Shown: positions 7,881 to 16,857, counted from the stretch's first letter. The stretch: DNA of 64,000 bases from Chloroflexota bacterium (GCA_016215025.1 JACRMI010000076.1:1-64000); one strand, 5' to 3'. A program made the numbers and translations. Notes: generated from the sequence alone by a model not told the origin.

Positions 7881-9977
7881 ATGAAAATTAGACTCTATCG
7901 TTTGATTCTCCTCGTCCTCGTGGTCCTGCTCCTTGTCGTCGGTTGCAGCGATTCCTCTGGCGACCCGATAACTCCAACTCCGGCAGTCACGCCAACCCCC
8001 GTGGTCTATGCCGAAGATACCGGCCGCGCGTTCCTCAAAGCGTGGAGCGAAGCCGACTATGCGGCAATGTACACCATGCTGGCCCCCAGCCGCAAAGCTA
8101 CCACCACCGCCGATCAATTCATCTCGCGTTACAAAGGCATCACGCAAGAAGTCACCCTGCGCTCCCTCAAAGTCACCGTGAATTCCGTGCATGAAGAGGG
8201 CAACGAAGCCGAAGTGAAATACACCGTAACGATGGAGACGAATGCGGTCGGCACGCTTCAGCACGACAACACGATGCTTTTGCGCCGCGAAGACAATCGG
8301 TGGGGTGTGCTGTGGAATCCTGGGTTGATCTTTCCGCAGTTGAGCAACGGCGGCACGATCAAACTGTATCCGCTCGCCTCGCCGCGCGCCGATATTTTTG
8401 ATCGCAAGGGGCGACCGTGGACGCAGCCGCAAACACTCATCGTCATCGAAGTGGTTCCGACGGAGATGAAAAATGAGAACGCGGTGTTGTCTACGCTCGG
8501 CAAAATTTTCAATCAACAACCCGGCGTCATCAAAGCGATGTACGCCAAATACCCCGGCGATTGGCGCACGCCTATCGGAAACCTCACGCCCGATCAAGTT
8601 AAGCAAAATCTCGATGCATTGAGTCTGCCCGGAATTCACACGGACAAGACTGTCGATCTGCGTACGTATCCGCAAAATACACTGGCGTCCCACGTCATCG
8701 GTTACGTCGGTCAAATCAACGCCGAAGAGCTGGCGACGATGCAGATGAAGGGTTATCGCGAAGGCGATCTCATCGGCAAGACGGGTTTGGAATTATGGGG
8801 CGAATCGTATCTTGGGGGACAGCGGGGCGGCAAACTTGTCGTGTTGTCGCCGAGCGGAACGATCAGCACGACGTTGGCGAATATTCCAGCCAAGCAATCC
8901 CAAAATATTCATACAACGCTCGATGTCGATGTGCAGGCGATTGTGGAAAATGCACTCGGCGCGCGCAGGGGCGCTGCGGTCGTGATGGATATTTCCAACG
9001 GCAACATTCTCGCGATTGCAAGTCATCCGACTTGGGACCCCAACAAGCTGTCACAGCGCATGACCGCAGCCGATTTTCGGGCGCTGATGAATGATCCAGG
9101 CGATCCGCTCGTCAATCGCGCGGTACAAAGCGCATTTCCGCCGGGTTCGGTTTTCAAGATCGTCGGCTACGCCGCCGCCATCGAAAAAGGAATCTATTCG
9201 CCAAACTCATTGTTCAACGATCCGGGTTATTGGGATGGACTCGGACAAAATTTCCGCAAGTACAATTGGACGTGGCCCATCACCGGTAAGGGTGCAGGGA
9301 CGATCTCGCTAGCCAACGCGCTCACGCAATCCAACGATGTGGTGTTTTATCAAGTTGGGCAAAAATTGGACCAAGTTGATAAGAATCTCTTGGCAACTTT
9401 TGCGCGGGCGTTCGGATTCGGTTCGGCGACCGGCTTTGAGCTAGCGGAATCGGCGGGCAACGTCCCGGACCCGAATAAAGGCACATGGCGTCCCGGCGAT
9501 CCAATCAACATGGTCATCGGTCAGGGGGATATGCTGACGTCGCTTTTGCAAGTGGTGGACATGATGGCGGCAGTTGCGAATGGCGGCACGCTGTACAGGC
9601 CGCACATTGTCGCGCGCGTGAGCAGTCTTGCCGATGGTACGGAGAAAACGTTTCCGGTTGAAGTGCGCGGCAAGTTGCCGGTTTCGGCGGGCACACTGGC
9701 GTCGTTGAAGGATGCGCTGAAAAAAGTGACGACGGATAAAGATGGGACCGCGTACTCGCCGTTCAAAGGATCGAAGGTGATCGTCGCGGGCAAGACCGGC
9801 ACCGCCGAAGTGTTCAAAACTGGCGAGCCGCATTCATGGTTTGCGGCGTACGCGCCTGCTGATAATCCCAAGATTGCGATTGTCGTCATTGCAGAGCACG
9901 GCGGCGAAGGTTCGACGACGGCGGCTCCCATCGTGCGCGAGATCGCGGAAAAATATTTTGCGCTTCCGGCGAAATGA
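7881..9977 (+). CDS. Class B penicillin-binding protein (transpeptidase), lipoprotein type
   Basis: A 698-residue D,D-transpeptidase that cross-links peptidoglycan outside the membrane. It starts with a hydrophobic segment and lipobox (LLVVGC), a Pro/Thr linker and an NTF2-like MecA_N domain (about residues 48-155). A PBP dimerisation domain follows to about 330, then the transpeptidase domain with S423-V-F-K426, a second motif S-N-D (SxD instead of the usual SxN, as I recall for E. coli PBP2) and K638-T-G. The MecA_N plus transpeptidase layout resembles PBP2a/PBP3-like proteins of Gram-positive bacteria. ATG 7881 has only a weak GTGAAAG upstream. It is a single gene with no elongation or division partner nearby. 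Presence of peptidoglycan machinery is notable because some Chloroflexota lack it. Confidence 0.88.
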   Translation: MKIRLYRLILLVLVVLLLVVGCSDSSGDPITPTPAVTPTPVVYAEDTGRAFLKAWSEADYAAMYTMLAPSRKATTTADQFISRYKGITQEVTLRSLKVTVNSVHEEGNEAEVKYTVTMETNAVGTLQHDNTMLLRREDNRWGVLWNPGLIFPQLSNGGTIKLYPLASPRADIFDRKGRPWTQPQTLIVIEVVPTEMKNENAVLSTLGKIFNQQPGVIKAMYAKYPGDWRTPIGNLTPDQVKQNLDALSLPGIHTDKTVDLRTYPQNTLASHVIGYVGQINAEELATMQMKGYREGDLIGKTGLELWGESYLGGQRGGKLVVLSPSGTISTTLANIPAKQSQNIHTTLDVDVQAIVENALGARRGAAVVMDISNGNILAIASHPTWDPNKLSQRMTAADFRALMNDPGDPLVNRAVQSAFPPGSVFKIVGYAAAIEKGIYSPNSLFNDPGYWDGLGQNFRKYNWTWPITGKGAGTISLANALTQSNDVVFYQVGQKLDQVDKNLLATFARAFGFGSATGFELAESAGNVPDPNKGTWRPGDPINMVIGQGDMLTSLLQVVDMMAAVANGGTLYRPHIVARVSSLADGTEKTFPVEVRGKLPVSAGTLASLKDALKKVTTDKDGTAYSPFKGSKVIVAGKTGTAEVFKTGEPHSWFAAYAPADNPKIAIVVIAEHGGEGSTTAAPIVREIAEKYFALPAK

Positions 9978-10041
9978 TTAGAGCGTAAATTTCGAGTCGA
10001 GTCCTTCGGCCGCACTCAGGACAGGCAGTTTACGCGGTAGA

Positions 10042-10467
10042 ATGGTGCAACAAATCGACCAGCTAAAGCTTCGACTCCAATCTAGCATCGCTAAATGGAA
10101 GCGGAGAGCGAAAGAACTCAAGATTCAACTGTATGCACTTTACTTGGCATACAAGGACCCGCGAGTTCCATTATTCCCTAGAATTTTTGTCGCGGTGGTG
10201 GTTGGCTACGCCTTCAGTCCAATCGATTTGATTCCGGATTTTATTCCGGTCCTGGGTTATCTCGACGATCTGGTGATCGTGCCGGTAGGGATCGCCATTG
10301 CGCTCAAGTTGATTCCAGCCGATGTGATGACCGAATGCCGCGAGAAATCGCGGCTCGGCTTTGAACAAGGAAAACCGGTAAACAAAACTGCTGCGATCAT
10401 TATTGTCGGTATTTGGCTCATTATCGCGATAGGGTTTATCAAATTCATAACTGGGCTTGCTGATTAA
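10042..10467 (+). CDS. DUF1232 (YkvA-type) membrane protein
   Basis: A 141-residue protein with the DUF1232 signature YAFSPIDLIPDFIPVLGYLD around residues 55-75, inside a hydrophobic pair of helices, and another hydrophobic C-terminal helix. The N-terminal 40 residues are basic and helical. Members are widespread, small and of unknown function. ATG 10042 has GCGGTAGA just upstream, a weak ribosome binding site. The FIST gene follows within 40 bases and could be co-transcribed. Confidence 0.8.
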   Translation: MVQQIDQLKLRLQSSIAKWKRRAKELKIQLYALYLAYKDPRVPLFPRIFVAVVVGYAFSPIDLIPDFIPVLGYLDDLVIVPVGIAIALKLIPADVMTECREKSRLGFEQGKPVNKTAAIIIVGIWLIIAIGFIKFITGLAD

Positions 10468-10505
10468 TCCCGCCGATGGCGGTTATTGCACAAGGACAAA
10501 TTTTT

Positions 10506-11702
10506 ATGACGGACGTCATGCAATTTATATCCGCATCCACCACCGAACGAAACGTCGACAGTGCGGTCCAAGCATTGACCGATCAAATTGCGGCCCAAGC
10601 GCCTGAAACGAAATTTGATTTGGTCATGCTTTTTCTTTCCGCACACTTTGATCCCATCGCGCCGTTTGTGTCGGATCGATTGCGCGAAGTTTTGCAGCCG
10701 CGCGCGCTTCTCGGTTGCACCTGCGAAGGTGTGATCGGACCAGACCGCGAGCTGGAAAATCGTCCGGCGATCTCCATGATCGCCGCGCGCTTGCCGGACG
10801 TGCGCGTAATTCCTTTTTCGTTGAATCGCGACGATTGGGACCTGCTCGAAGAGGATGTGCGTTTTGGCGAACTGGTCACCGCGCCAAAAGAGACCCAGCT
10901 TTTTATTATCATTGGCGATTCGTATTCGATGCCGACCGAGCGTATCCTTGATGCGTTCAATCGCTGCTACCCCGGCGTTCCGATGGTCGGCGGCATGGCA
11001 AGCGGCGCAACCAACCCCGGCGGCAACACGTTGATTCTCGATGACCGCGCGTTCAACGCGGGCGCGATTGGAGTTGCGCTCTCTGGAAATTTAGAAACTG
11101 ATGTGATTGTGTCGCAAGGGTGTCGCCCGTTCGGTCCGATCTTTACCGTCACGCAAGTTGAAGGCAATGTCATTTCGGGTCTCGATGATAAAAAGCCATT
11201 GCCGCAAATTGAAAATTTGATCGAGGAGCTTTCCGATGTGGATCGCGATTTGTTGCGGAATGGTCTATTTGTCGGGCGCTCGATCAGCACGCGACCGGAG
11301 TCGCTGGGGCGAGGCGATTTTTTGATCCGGACGTTCATGGGAGCGGACCGCGTGAATGGTTCGATTGTCGTCGCCGATTATTTGCATACCGGCGAAAAAA
11401 TCCAATTTCATTTGCGCGATCAAAGCACGGCGAAGGAGGATTTGGAAATGCTGTTGATGCCGCAAATCTTTGACGTGCCGCCCAACGGTGGCTTGCTCTT
11501 TTCCTGCAACAGTCGCGGCACCCGTTTGTACGATCATCCGAACGGCGACATTTCCACCATTCAGAGCGTGCTTGGCGGCGTTCACCTTGCCGGTTTTTTC
11601 TGCGCCGGCGAGTTTGGCCCCATTGGCGACAAGAATTTTCTGCATGGGCATACGGCGAGCATGGTGTTGTTCCGTCCGCAACCCGCGACTCCCAACGATT
11701 AA
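10506..11702 (+). CDS. FIST domain sensor protein
   Basis: A 398-residue soluble protein. The N-terminal half matches the FIST domain (FDLVMLFLSAHFD, LLGCTCEGVIG, VGGMASGATNPGGN) and the C-terminal part the FIST_C domain (GGLLFSCNSRGTRLYDHPNG, then FFCAGEFGPIG). FIST proteins are thought to bind small ligands, possibly amino acids, and are often coupled to kinases or chemoreceptors; this copy stands alone without an output domain. An upstream ATG exists at 10476, but ATG 10506 is placed about 8 bases after CAAGGACAA, so I prefer it. Ligand and partner are unknown. Confidence 0.85.
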   Translation: MTDVMQFISASTTERNVDSAVQALTDQIAAQAPETKFDLVMLFLSAHFDPIAPFVSDRLREVLQPRALLGCTCEGVIGPDRELENRPAISMIAARLPDVRVIPFSLNRDDWDLLEEDVRFGELVTAPKETQLFIIIGDSYSMPTERILDAFNRCYPGVPMVGGMASGATNPGGNTLILDDRAFNAGAIGVALSGNLETDVIVSQGCRPFGPIFTVTQVEGNVISGLDDKKPLPQIENLIEELSDVDRDLLRNGLFVGRSISTRPESLGRGDFLIRTFMGADRVNGSIVVADYLHTGEKIQFHLRDQSTAKEDLEMLLMPQIFDVPPNGGLLFSCNSRGTRLYDHPNGDISTIQSVLGGVHLAGFFCAGEFGPIGDKNFLHGHTASMVLFRPQPATPND

Positions 11703-11718
11703 GAGCGGTTTCTAATTT

Positions 11719-11863
11719 TTGGTTTTTCCTCTGAAAGAGAGTATACTATTATCGTCACGAATAAATCCGAACGATCTAATCTGCTGAGGCAATGATGCCG
11801 CTTAATCCATAAAATCAAACCGAGATGCGCTTTCGACTCTAGTCGTCGGCGCGTTTTGTTTTG
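11719..11863 (+). promoter_or_regulatory. Promoter and structured leader of the Cys-tail/radical SAM operon
   Basis: TTGGTT (11719-11724), 17-base spacer and TATACT (11742-11747) form a good sigma-70-type promoter. The roughly 130-base leader holds a small hairpin GGCA-ATGA-TGCC (11788-11799) and a longer terminator-like stem (GCGC 11827 with GCGC 11849, inner CGACT/AGTCG) followed by TTTTGTTTT. The start codon lies shortly after. It resembles the promoter-leader-terminator layout of the cytochrome genes, but the sequences do not align convincingly. Confidence 0.45.
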
Positions 11864-11878
11864 AAAGGTGGTGCGTTC

Positions 11879-13612
11879 ATGCGAAAATTCTCTCTGGCTC
11901 TTGTGCTCGCCGGTTTGTCGATTTTGCTGGTCAGTGTGATCGCGCTGGCTGCGCCGAATCTAATCCAAGCCAACACCCAGGTTACGATTCTGAGCGACGG
12001 CAAGTTGAACGTGCGCTATCAAGTCACGTTCATCGATGACGACCGGCGCAACAAGATTACGACGCTCGGTCCCTTTGACCCCGGACATCAAGTGACGGAT
12101 GCGCGAATCGATTACGCGGGCGGCAGTGGGCGAGTCAACCTCGTCAGCATCGGCGATAACAAATACACCGCCAATTTTCCGATCACGACGGATGCCGGTC
12201 AAACGTATACGGTGACCGTGCGTTATCAGGTCAATACCGCGCTCGGCTCGACGCGCACCAACAACACCGACTATCGCGTGGTCAGTTGGTCGCCACCGAT
12301 TTGGGGCATCCCGCTCGGCGAGCAAATCGCAACGTTCATCACGCCGATTGAATTGCCCGCCAACATTACCCAGCCCGAACAGGTTACCCAAGACATCGTG
12401 CGGAACGCCGGCATCTTGGAAGATGCATCGGCAAAGACGCGCTTTGAACGCTGGGTCTATTATCCAACGCCGGACAGCGCCAGCGGAAAAAATTATCTTA
12501 CCGTCTACGTCTCGCGCAGAAATATTGCGGCGAACGGATCGTTCCACGTTTTGTTCTATATCCCCGCGCGTTACTTTGCGAACGTGCCAGCGTTATCTGC
12601 CACGGTCGCTGCGCCAACGGCGGTCGCATTCGAACCGGCAACATCGGCGGCTCCCCTGACGACTGCCATGGGGGGAGCGTTGATCGCCTTGTTCGGCTGC
12701 CTCGGCGGTTTGATCGCGCTCGTCATCGGCGGAGTCATGTTTTTTGCAGCGCGTCCCAAACGCGCGCCCGTCACCTATCAAGCGCCCGAAATCGAATTGG
12801 AAACGTTCGAGCAACCTGGGAAGGTCCCCGACCTTAATGCCATCGAAGCGGCGCTGTACGTCGGCAACAATACCCAAGTCATTTCGCTGATCGTTCTGTC
12901 GCTTATCGACCGCGGCATTCTCGATGTGGCGAATCGCAAGCCGCTGCAACTGCAAATCGTCGATGCCAAGAAACCGATGGAGGATTACGAGCAAGCGTTG
13001 GTGAACGGTATTGCCGACGACGGTACGATTCCGGTGGACATTCAAAATCGCGTGATCGCGCTCGTCTCCGCAAAACTATCGACCAAGATTTGGAACGCCG
13101 ATCCGAATGCGACGCGCAAAGCGTATCGTCAGCGCGCAGAAAATGCCTGGGACGAATATCAGCGCGCCGACGAACACAATCGCCCTGTGATTATTCAGCA
13201 CCATTATCCTTGGATTCTGCTTTCGGACCGTTACTCACCCAGCGAGGTTGGTCCAACGAGTTCCGGCGGCGGAGTACCTAGTCAACGCCGCGAGACGCTT
13301 CCGCCGTTGGTCGCGGCATCGAGTCAGATGGCAACGGTCTTTGAAGGCATGGCGAGCAATACGACGCGCCAATTGGAACAACTCGCGACGACGATCACCG
13401 GCGGCACGCCAACCAAGGCGGGCGAGCAAAAGGAAATTGGTTATTCGGCGTGCCACAGCGCGTGCCATTCCGCCTGTCACTCGGCGTGCGTGCATGATGC
13501 GTGCCACAGCGCGTGCGTGCATTCCAACTGTCACGATGCGTGCCACAGTGCGTGCGATTGTCACAGCGCGTGTCACTCGGCGTGTCACAGTGCGTGCGTG
13601 AGTAACTTTTAG
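11879..13612 (+). CDS. DUF2207-like membrane protein with a C-terminal His-Ser-Ala-Cys repeat tail
   Basis: A 577-residue protein with a signal peptide (1-24), an extracytoplasmic beta domain of DUF2207 type (to about 215), a transmembrane helix near 260-285 and a conserved DUF2207 C-terminal region. From residue 525 it carries a tail of CHSA units with variants (CVHDA, CVHSN, CHDA, CD), 13 cysteines in all, ending VSNF. Synonymous codons vary between units (CAC/CAT, AGC/TCC/TCG/AGT, TGC/TGT), so the repeat is kept at protein level and is not a fresh DNA expansion. With N-terminal export and one helix, the tail should be cytoplasmic, within reach of the radical SAM enzyme encoded 55 bases downstream. 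I infer the tail is its substrate; metal binding is the alternative. ATG 11879 follows GAAAGGTGGTG. Confidence 0.85.
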   Translation: MRKFSLALVLAGLSILLVSVIALAAPNLIQANTQVTILSDGKLNVRYQVTFIDDDRRNKITTLGPFDPGHQVTDARIDYAGGSGRVNLVSIGDNKYTANFPITTDAGQTYTVTVRYQVNTALGSTRTNNTDYRVVSWSPPIWGIPLGEQIATFITPIELPANITQPEQVTQDIVRNAGILEDASAKTRFERWVYYPTPDSASGKNYLTVYVSRRNIAANGSFHVLFYIPARYFANVPALSATVAAPTAVAFEPATSAAPLTTAMGGALIALFGCLGGLIALVIGGVMFFAARPKRAPVTYQAPEIELETFEQPGKVPDLNAIEAALYVGNNTQVISLIVLSLIDRGILDVANRKPLQLQIVDAKKPMEDYEQALVNGIADDGTIPVDIQNRVIALVSAKLSTKIWNADPNATRKAYRQRAENAWDEYQRADEHNRPVIIQHHYPWILLSDRYSPSEVGPTSSGGGVPSQRRETLPPLVAASSQMATVFEGMASNTTRQLEQLATTITGGTPTKAGEQKEIGYSACHSACHSACHSACVHDACHSACVHSNCHDACHSACDCHSACHSACHSACVSNF

Positions 13613-13667
13613 CACACTTTACACTCCCCACTTGAGCATGGGAGTGAGGGAGTGTGGGCGAGAGACT

Positions 13668-15140
13668 ATGAACGAAAGACTACAACAATTCGCGGAGAGT
13701 TTTGTCGCGAGCACCCGCGAATATATTTTCATTCGACCCGAAGACCGCTTGCTGATTTTGCGTCCGAACAAGGTGCATCATCTCAACGCGACGGCGACGG
13801 AAATGCTACACGCCCTGTACACAAAAGAACCCGTCGATGTAGATGCGCTCGTGCGCGATTTAGCGACGCGGTATAAAACGCCGCCAGAGCAAATCGAACA
13901 CGACTTGGAAACGTTGCTCGACAGCGTGCGGTTGATGTTGCAAAACAAATCGGGACTGGGTGCGGCAGTCAAGCGTACGCCATTCGGTACGCACGAAATC
14001 AAATTCCCGGTCTTGTCCGAGATCGCATTGACGTATCGCTGCAACAACAAATGCACCTTTTGCTACGCCAGCGCGCCAGAGCGCGGACCCATCGTCGGCG
14101 AGATGACGACGGACGAGGTCAAACATGTCATCGATAAGATTGTCGATCAAGCCAAAGTGCCGACGATTTCATTCACCGGAGGCGAGCCGACGTTGCGCCG
14201 CGACTTGTTCGACTTGATTGCGTACGCACGCAGCCGCAAAATGCGCGCGAATCTGATTACGAACGGCCTCCGCTGCGCCGAACCAGAATTCGTTGCCAAG
14301 TTGAAAGACGCCGGTCTGAATTCAGCGCAGGTGAGTCTGGAAGCCGCCGATGCGGACGTGCATAATCAAATCGTCGGCAATCCGCGCGCGTTTGAAAAGA
14401 CCGTGCAAGCGGTCAAGAATCTCAAAGCGGCGGGCATTCACACGCACACAAACACCACCATCAATCGCTATAATCGCAATCACCTGCACGCGCTCATCGA
14501 TTTTTTGGCAGACCTGGGACAAGAATACTTGTCGATGAATATGGTCATTCGCACGGGCGATGCATTAAACAATGACAAATTGCAAATTACAAATGACAAA
14601 TCCCAAGCCCTAACCACCAAAATCCAAAATCCAAAATCCAAAGTTGAGAATATGGAAATTGGATACCAAGAAATCGGCGAGTTAGTCTTGTCGTTGAAGA
14701 AGCATACCGAGTCGCGGGGGATGCGCTTTGTGTGGTACTCGCCGGTGCCATACTGTTTGTTCAATCCAGCGCAGTACGGGTTGGGTTCGCAATCGTGCGC
14801 GGCGGCGGATGGCTTGCTGTCCATCAATCCCTCCGGCGACGTGCTGCCATGTTCGAGTTTTGAGCAGGGCATCGGCAATTTGCTGCGCGAAGATTTCCAA
14901 ACGATTTGGAATACACGCACGGCAAAGTATTGGCGCAAGAAAGAATTCATGCCGCCGGATTGTCGCGGCTGTGAGTTGGCGAACTTGTGTTGCGGCGCAT
15001 GTCCTTTGTATTGGGATCAGGTCGGATCGTTCGCGGAAATCCAAAACGCCACGCCGCGTCATGCGTCGACATTGGAAAAAGCGATTTGGGATGCCAAGCG
15101 GCGCTGGATCGGTCAGGCGAAAGGAGTCGGAATGCCATGA
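13668..15140 (+). CDS. PqqD/radical SAM/SPASM peptide maturase
   Basis: A 490-residue enzyme. Residues 1-90 resemble PqqD, the recognition element that binds precursor peptides (VHHLNATATEMLHAL is typical). The radical SAM core has C125-NNK-C129-TF-C132-Y, FTGGEPTLR as the SAM-binding GGE motif, and NLITNG. The C-terminal SPASM domain, from Cys377, has CSSF, CRGCELANLCCGACP and ligands for auxiliary clusters. This build is that of RiPP maturases that make thioether or C-C links on Cys or neighbouring residues. TTG 13632 opens the frame earlier, but ATG 13668 gives a normal N-terminus. The gene lies between the Cys-tail protein and, with an ATGA overlap, the coiled-coil gene. Residues about 302-327 come from an inserted A-rich repeat. 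Confidence 0.88.
   Translation: MNERLQQFAESFVASTREYIFIRPEDRLLILRPNKVHHLNATATEMLHALYTKEPVDVDALVRDLATRYKTPPEQIEHDLETLLDSVRLMLQNKSGLGAAVKRTPFGTHEIKFPVLSEIALTYRCNNKCTFCYASAPERGPIVGEMTTDEVKHVIDKIVDQAKVPTISFTGGEPTLRRDLFDLIAYARSRKMRANLITNGLRCAEPEFVAKLKDAGLNSAQVSLEAADADVHNQIVGNPRAFEKTVQAVKNLKAAGIHTHTNTTINRYNRNHLHALIDFLADLGQEYLSMNMVIRTGDALNNDKLQITNDKSQALTTKIQNPKSKVENMEIGYQEIGELVLSLKKHTESRGMRFVWYSPVPYCLFNPAQYGLGSQSCAAADGLLSINPSGDVLPCSSFEQGIGNLLREDFQTIWNTRTAKYWRKKEFMPPDCRGCELANLCCGACPLYWDQVGSFAEIQNATPRHASTLEKAIWDAKRRWIGQAKGVGMP
14571..14649 (+). repeat. A-rich repeat inserted in frame in the radical SAM gene
   Basis: About 79 bases of low-complexity sequence with two AATGACAAAT units and three AAAATCC units. 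It encodes NDKLQITNDKSQ and KIQNPKSK, unlike the flanking coding sequence. Such A-rich blocks are normally intergenic repeats; here the reading frame is kept and the radical SAM and SPASM motifs on both sides are intact. Confidence 0.6.
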
Positions 15141-16309
15141 GTCAACGAGTCGATGTCAACGGATTTTTGAAATTTATCGACGGTCAGCGCGATAAAATTG
15201 CCAAGGCGTTCAAAGAGATCGAAGAACTGCAAAAGCTGTATCAAGGTTCGTACACGCAGTTCAAAACCAACCATGACAAAACGCTCTTGGCGCTCGTCAA
15301 TCAAATCGAATCGGCGAGCGATGGAGTGAGCCGTGTGCTCAATTCGCAGGTCGAGGCGCGCGTGCCGGATGAGAAAAAATTGATCGTCATGCACGTGGAC
15401 GAGCTGAAAAGAAAAACGATTCCGACGTACCAAAAACAAGCCGATAAATTGCTGGCGCAAGCGCAGAATCGCGCGAACGATTTGCGGACGCAAAATCCCA
15501 AGCTGAATGATCGCGAGGAACAACTCAAGGCGGATATTGCTGCGCAGAAAAAAACACTCGACGATTTGAACGCGCAGATTCAAAAGTTGGGCAGCGGATT
15601 GGGATTTATTTTCAACGTCGGCAAGATTCACGGCTTGGATGCTCGGCGCAATCAAACGGTTGGCAGATTGCAGGCGTTGAGCAATGAATTGAATCAGGTG
15701 CGGCAGGAATGGAAAAAACTGCACGACGATGTTGGCACAGAGGAAAACGCACTGCGCGCCCAATTGCAAACGGTGATGGTTCACGTTGGCGAATTCCGAC
15801 AGGAGCATGACTATCTCGCGCAAAACACGGATGGCGAGGCGCACCGTCGCGCGATTCGGTTCGTGATCGATAATCTCAAAACGAGGCCGGCGGATACAAA
15901 CGATGCCACGCTCATGCAAATGGTCAATTTGAATATTCAGACGGATGATTTCCAAGCCGCGCTCGGATCCGTCGCTGGAATTCTCGGCGTACTCAAAGGC
16001 GTCGAGGAGGGACTGGGGCGCCTGAGTGCCAGCGTCACTTCGCTTGCCTCAGAACAATCGACGCACAGTGCGCACTTGCCGACGTTGCAATTCGAGCTGC
16101 CCGACAATGCGGTAGCGTTCGGCAGAACCTGGGACGACTTGTACGCCAAATCGAAAGACGAAAAAAATCTCGCCAGTCATCCCGCCGATTTCGTTGCCGC
16201 GATGCAGCCATTTCTCAATGAGCGTTTGACCAAAGATCACATCGCCAGTTTCTTCGATGGATTGGGCAGCGCCATCACACGAGCGACTGCTGGATGGAAG
16301 GGAAAATGA
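15137..16309 (+). CDS. Coiled-coil protein of unknown function in the radical SAM operon
   Basis: A 390-residue soluble, highly charged protein with no signal peptide or membrane segment. Residues about 20-260 are predicted by eye to form long helices with heptad-like patterns (for example REEQLKADIAAQKKTLDDLN). A short glycine-rich break occurs near residue 155 (GSGLGFIFNVGK), and the C-terminal 120 residues are less coiled. I do not recognise a family. ATG 15137 overlaps the radical SAM stop codon (ATGA), so translation is coupled; the longer reading frame to 14987 lies inside the radical SAM gene and is not used. By position it may be a scaffold or effector for the modified membrane protein, which is inference only. 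Confidence 0.75.
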   Translation: MSQRVDVNGFLKFIDGQRDKIAKAFKEIEELQKLYQGSYTQFKTNHDKTLLALVNQIESASDGVSRVLNSQVEARVPDEKKLIVMHVDELKRKTIPTYQKQADKLLAQAQNRANDLRTQNPKLNDREEQLKADIAAQKKTLDDLNAQIQKLGSGLGFIFNVGKIHGLDARRNQTVGRLQALSNELNQVRQEWKKLHDDVGTEENALRAQLQTVMVHVGEFRQEHDYLAQNTDGEAHRRAIRFVIDNLKTRPADTNDATLMQMVNLNIQTDDFQAALGSVAGILGVLKGVEEGLGRLSASVTSLASEQSTHSAHLPTLQFELPDNAVAFGRTWDDLYAKSKDEKNLASHPADFVAAMQPFLNERLTKDHIASFFDGLGSAITRATAGWKGK

Positions 16310-16797
16310 ATCGACTCGTTTATCTCGGCGTGTTCATCATCTCGGTTTTAATTCTGGCGGGCGGCTTGTTGTTTCTCTGCGCTGCCGTTGCCGTGCAGGA
16401 ACGATTTCCACTTGCGATCATTCTACTCATCATCGGTGTCATCGGCGCGGGTTGGAGCGCATTCGCGTATCGCAAATGGTCGAGCGTTCAACCCACAGCA
16501 TTAGCGGCGCGCATCACCGATTTGGCAGCGCAAAACGACGGCGAGCTGGCGGTGTCTCAAATCATGTCGGCGTTCGATGTGTCGGCTTCTGTCGCGCAAG
16601 CAGGAATTGATCAACTGGTCGCCAAGCGCCAATGTCACGCCGAATCACGCGGCACGCAGACGTTTTACATCTTTCCAGGACTGAAAGAACAAAAGATCGT
16701 CCGCAAGTGTACGTATTGCGGCAGCACGTTCCCCGTAAAACAGGCGCTGCAAAAATGCCCCAATTGCGGCGGCAACCTCGAACTAGTCAAGCAGTGA
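16306..16797 (+). CDS. Two-helix membrane protein with C-terminal zinc ribbon
   Basis: A 163-residue protein. Two N-terminal transmembrane helices (about 5-28 and 34-55), a winged-helix-like stretch (about 65-120, ITDLAAQNDGELAVSQIM), and a C-terminal zinc ribbon CTYCG...CPNCGG. The start ATG 16306 overlaps the stop of the coiled-coil gene (ATGA); an alternative ATG 12 bases earlier is in frame. It is the last gene of the four-gene operon and is followed by an intrinsic terminator. No known family recognised; the DNA- or protein-binding middle domain is a guess from pattern. Confidence 0.72.
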   Translation: MNRLVYLGVFIISVLILAGGLLFLCAAVAVQERFPLAIILLIIGVIGAGWSAFAYRKWSSVQPTALAARITDLAAQNDGELAVSQIMSAFDVSASVAQAGIDQLVAKRQCHAESRGTQTFYIFPGLKEQKIVRKCTYCGSTFPVKQALQKCPNCGGNLELVKQ

Positions 16798-16817
16798 TGA
16801 GTTGTCATATAAATGCT

Positions 16818-16857
16818 AACGCTCCACTACGATGAAGACTGTAGTGGAGCGTTTTTG
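16818..16857 (+). terminator. Intrinsic terminator of the Cys-tail/radical SAM operon
   Basis: A perfect 13-bp stem AACGCTCCACTAC/GTAGTGGAGCGTT with a ten-base loop, followed by TTT, about 20 bases after the last stop codon. It ends the four-gene operon cleanly. Confidence 0.85.

Noticed and set aside
13440..13612. CRISPR-like or satellite repeat in the Cys tail
   Set aside because: Units are 12 bases, lie within a reading frame and use mixed codons; there are no spacers of constant length.
14987..15136. N-terminal extension of the coiled-coil gene into the radical SAM gene
   Set aside because: The open frame overlaps conserved SPASM codons; the ATGA overlap at 15137 is the natural start.
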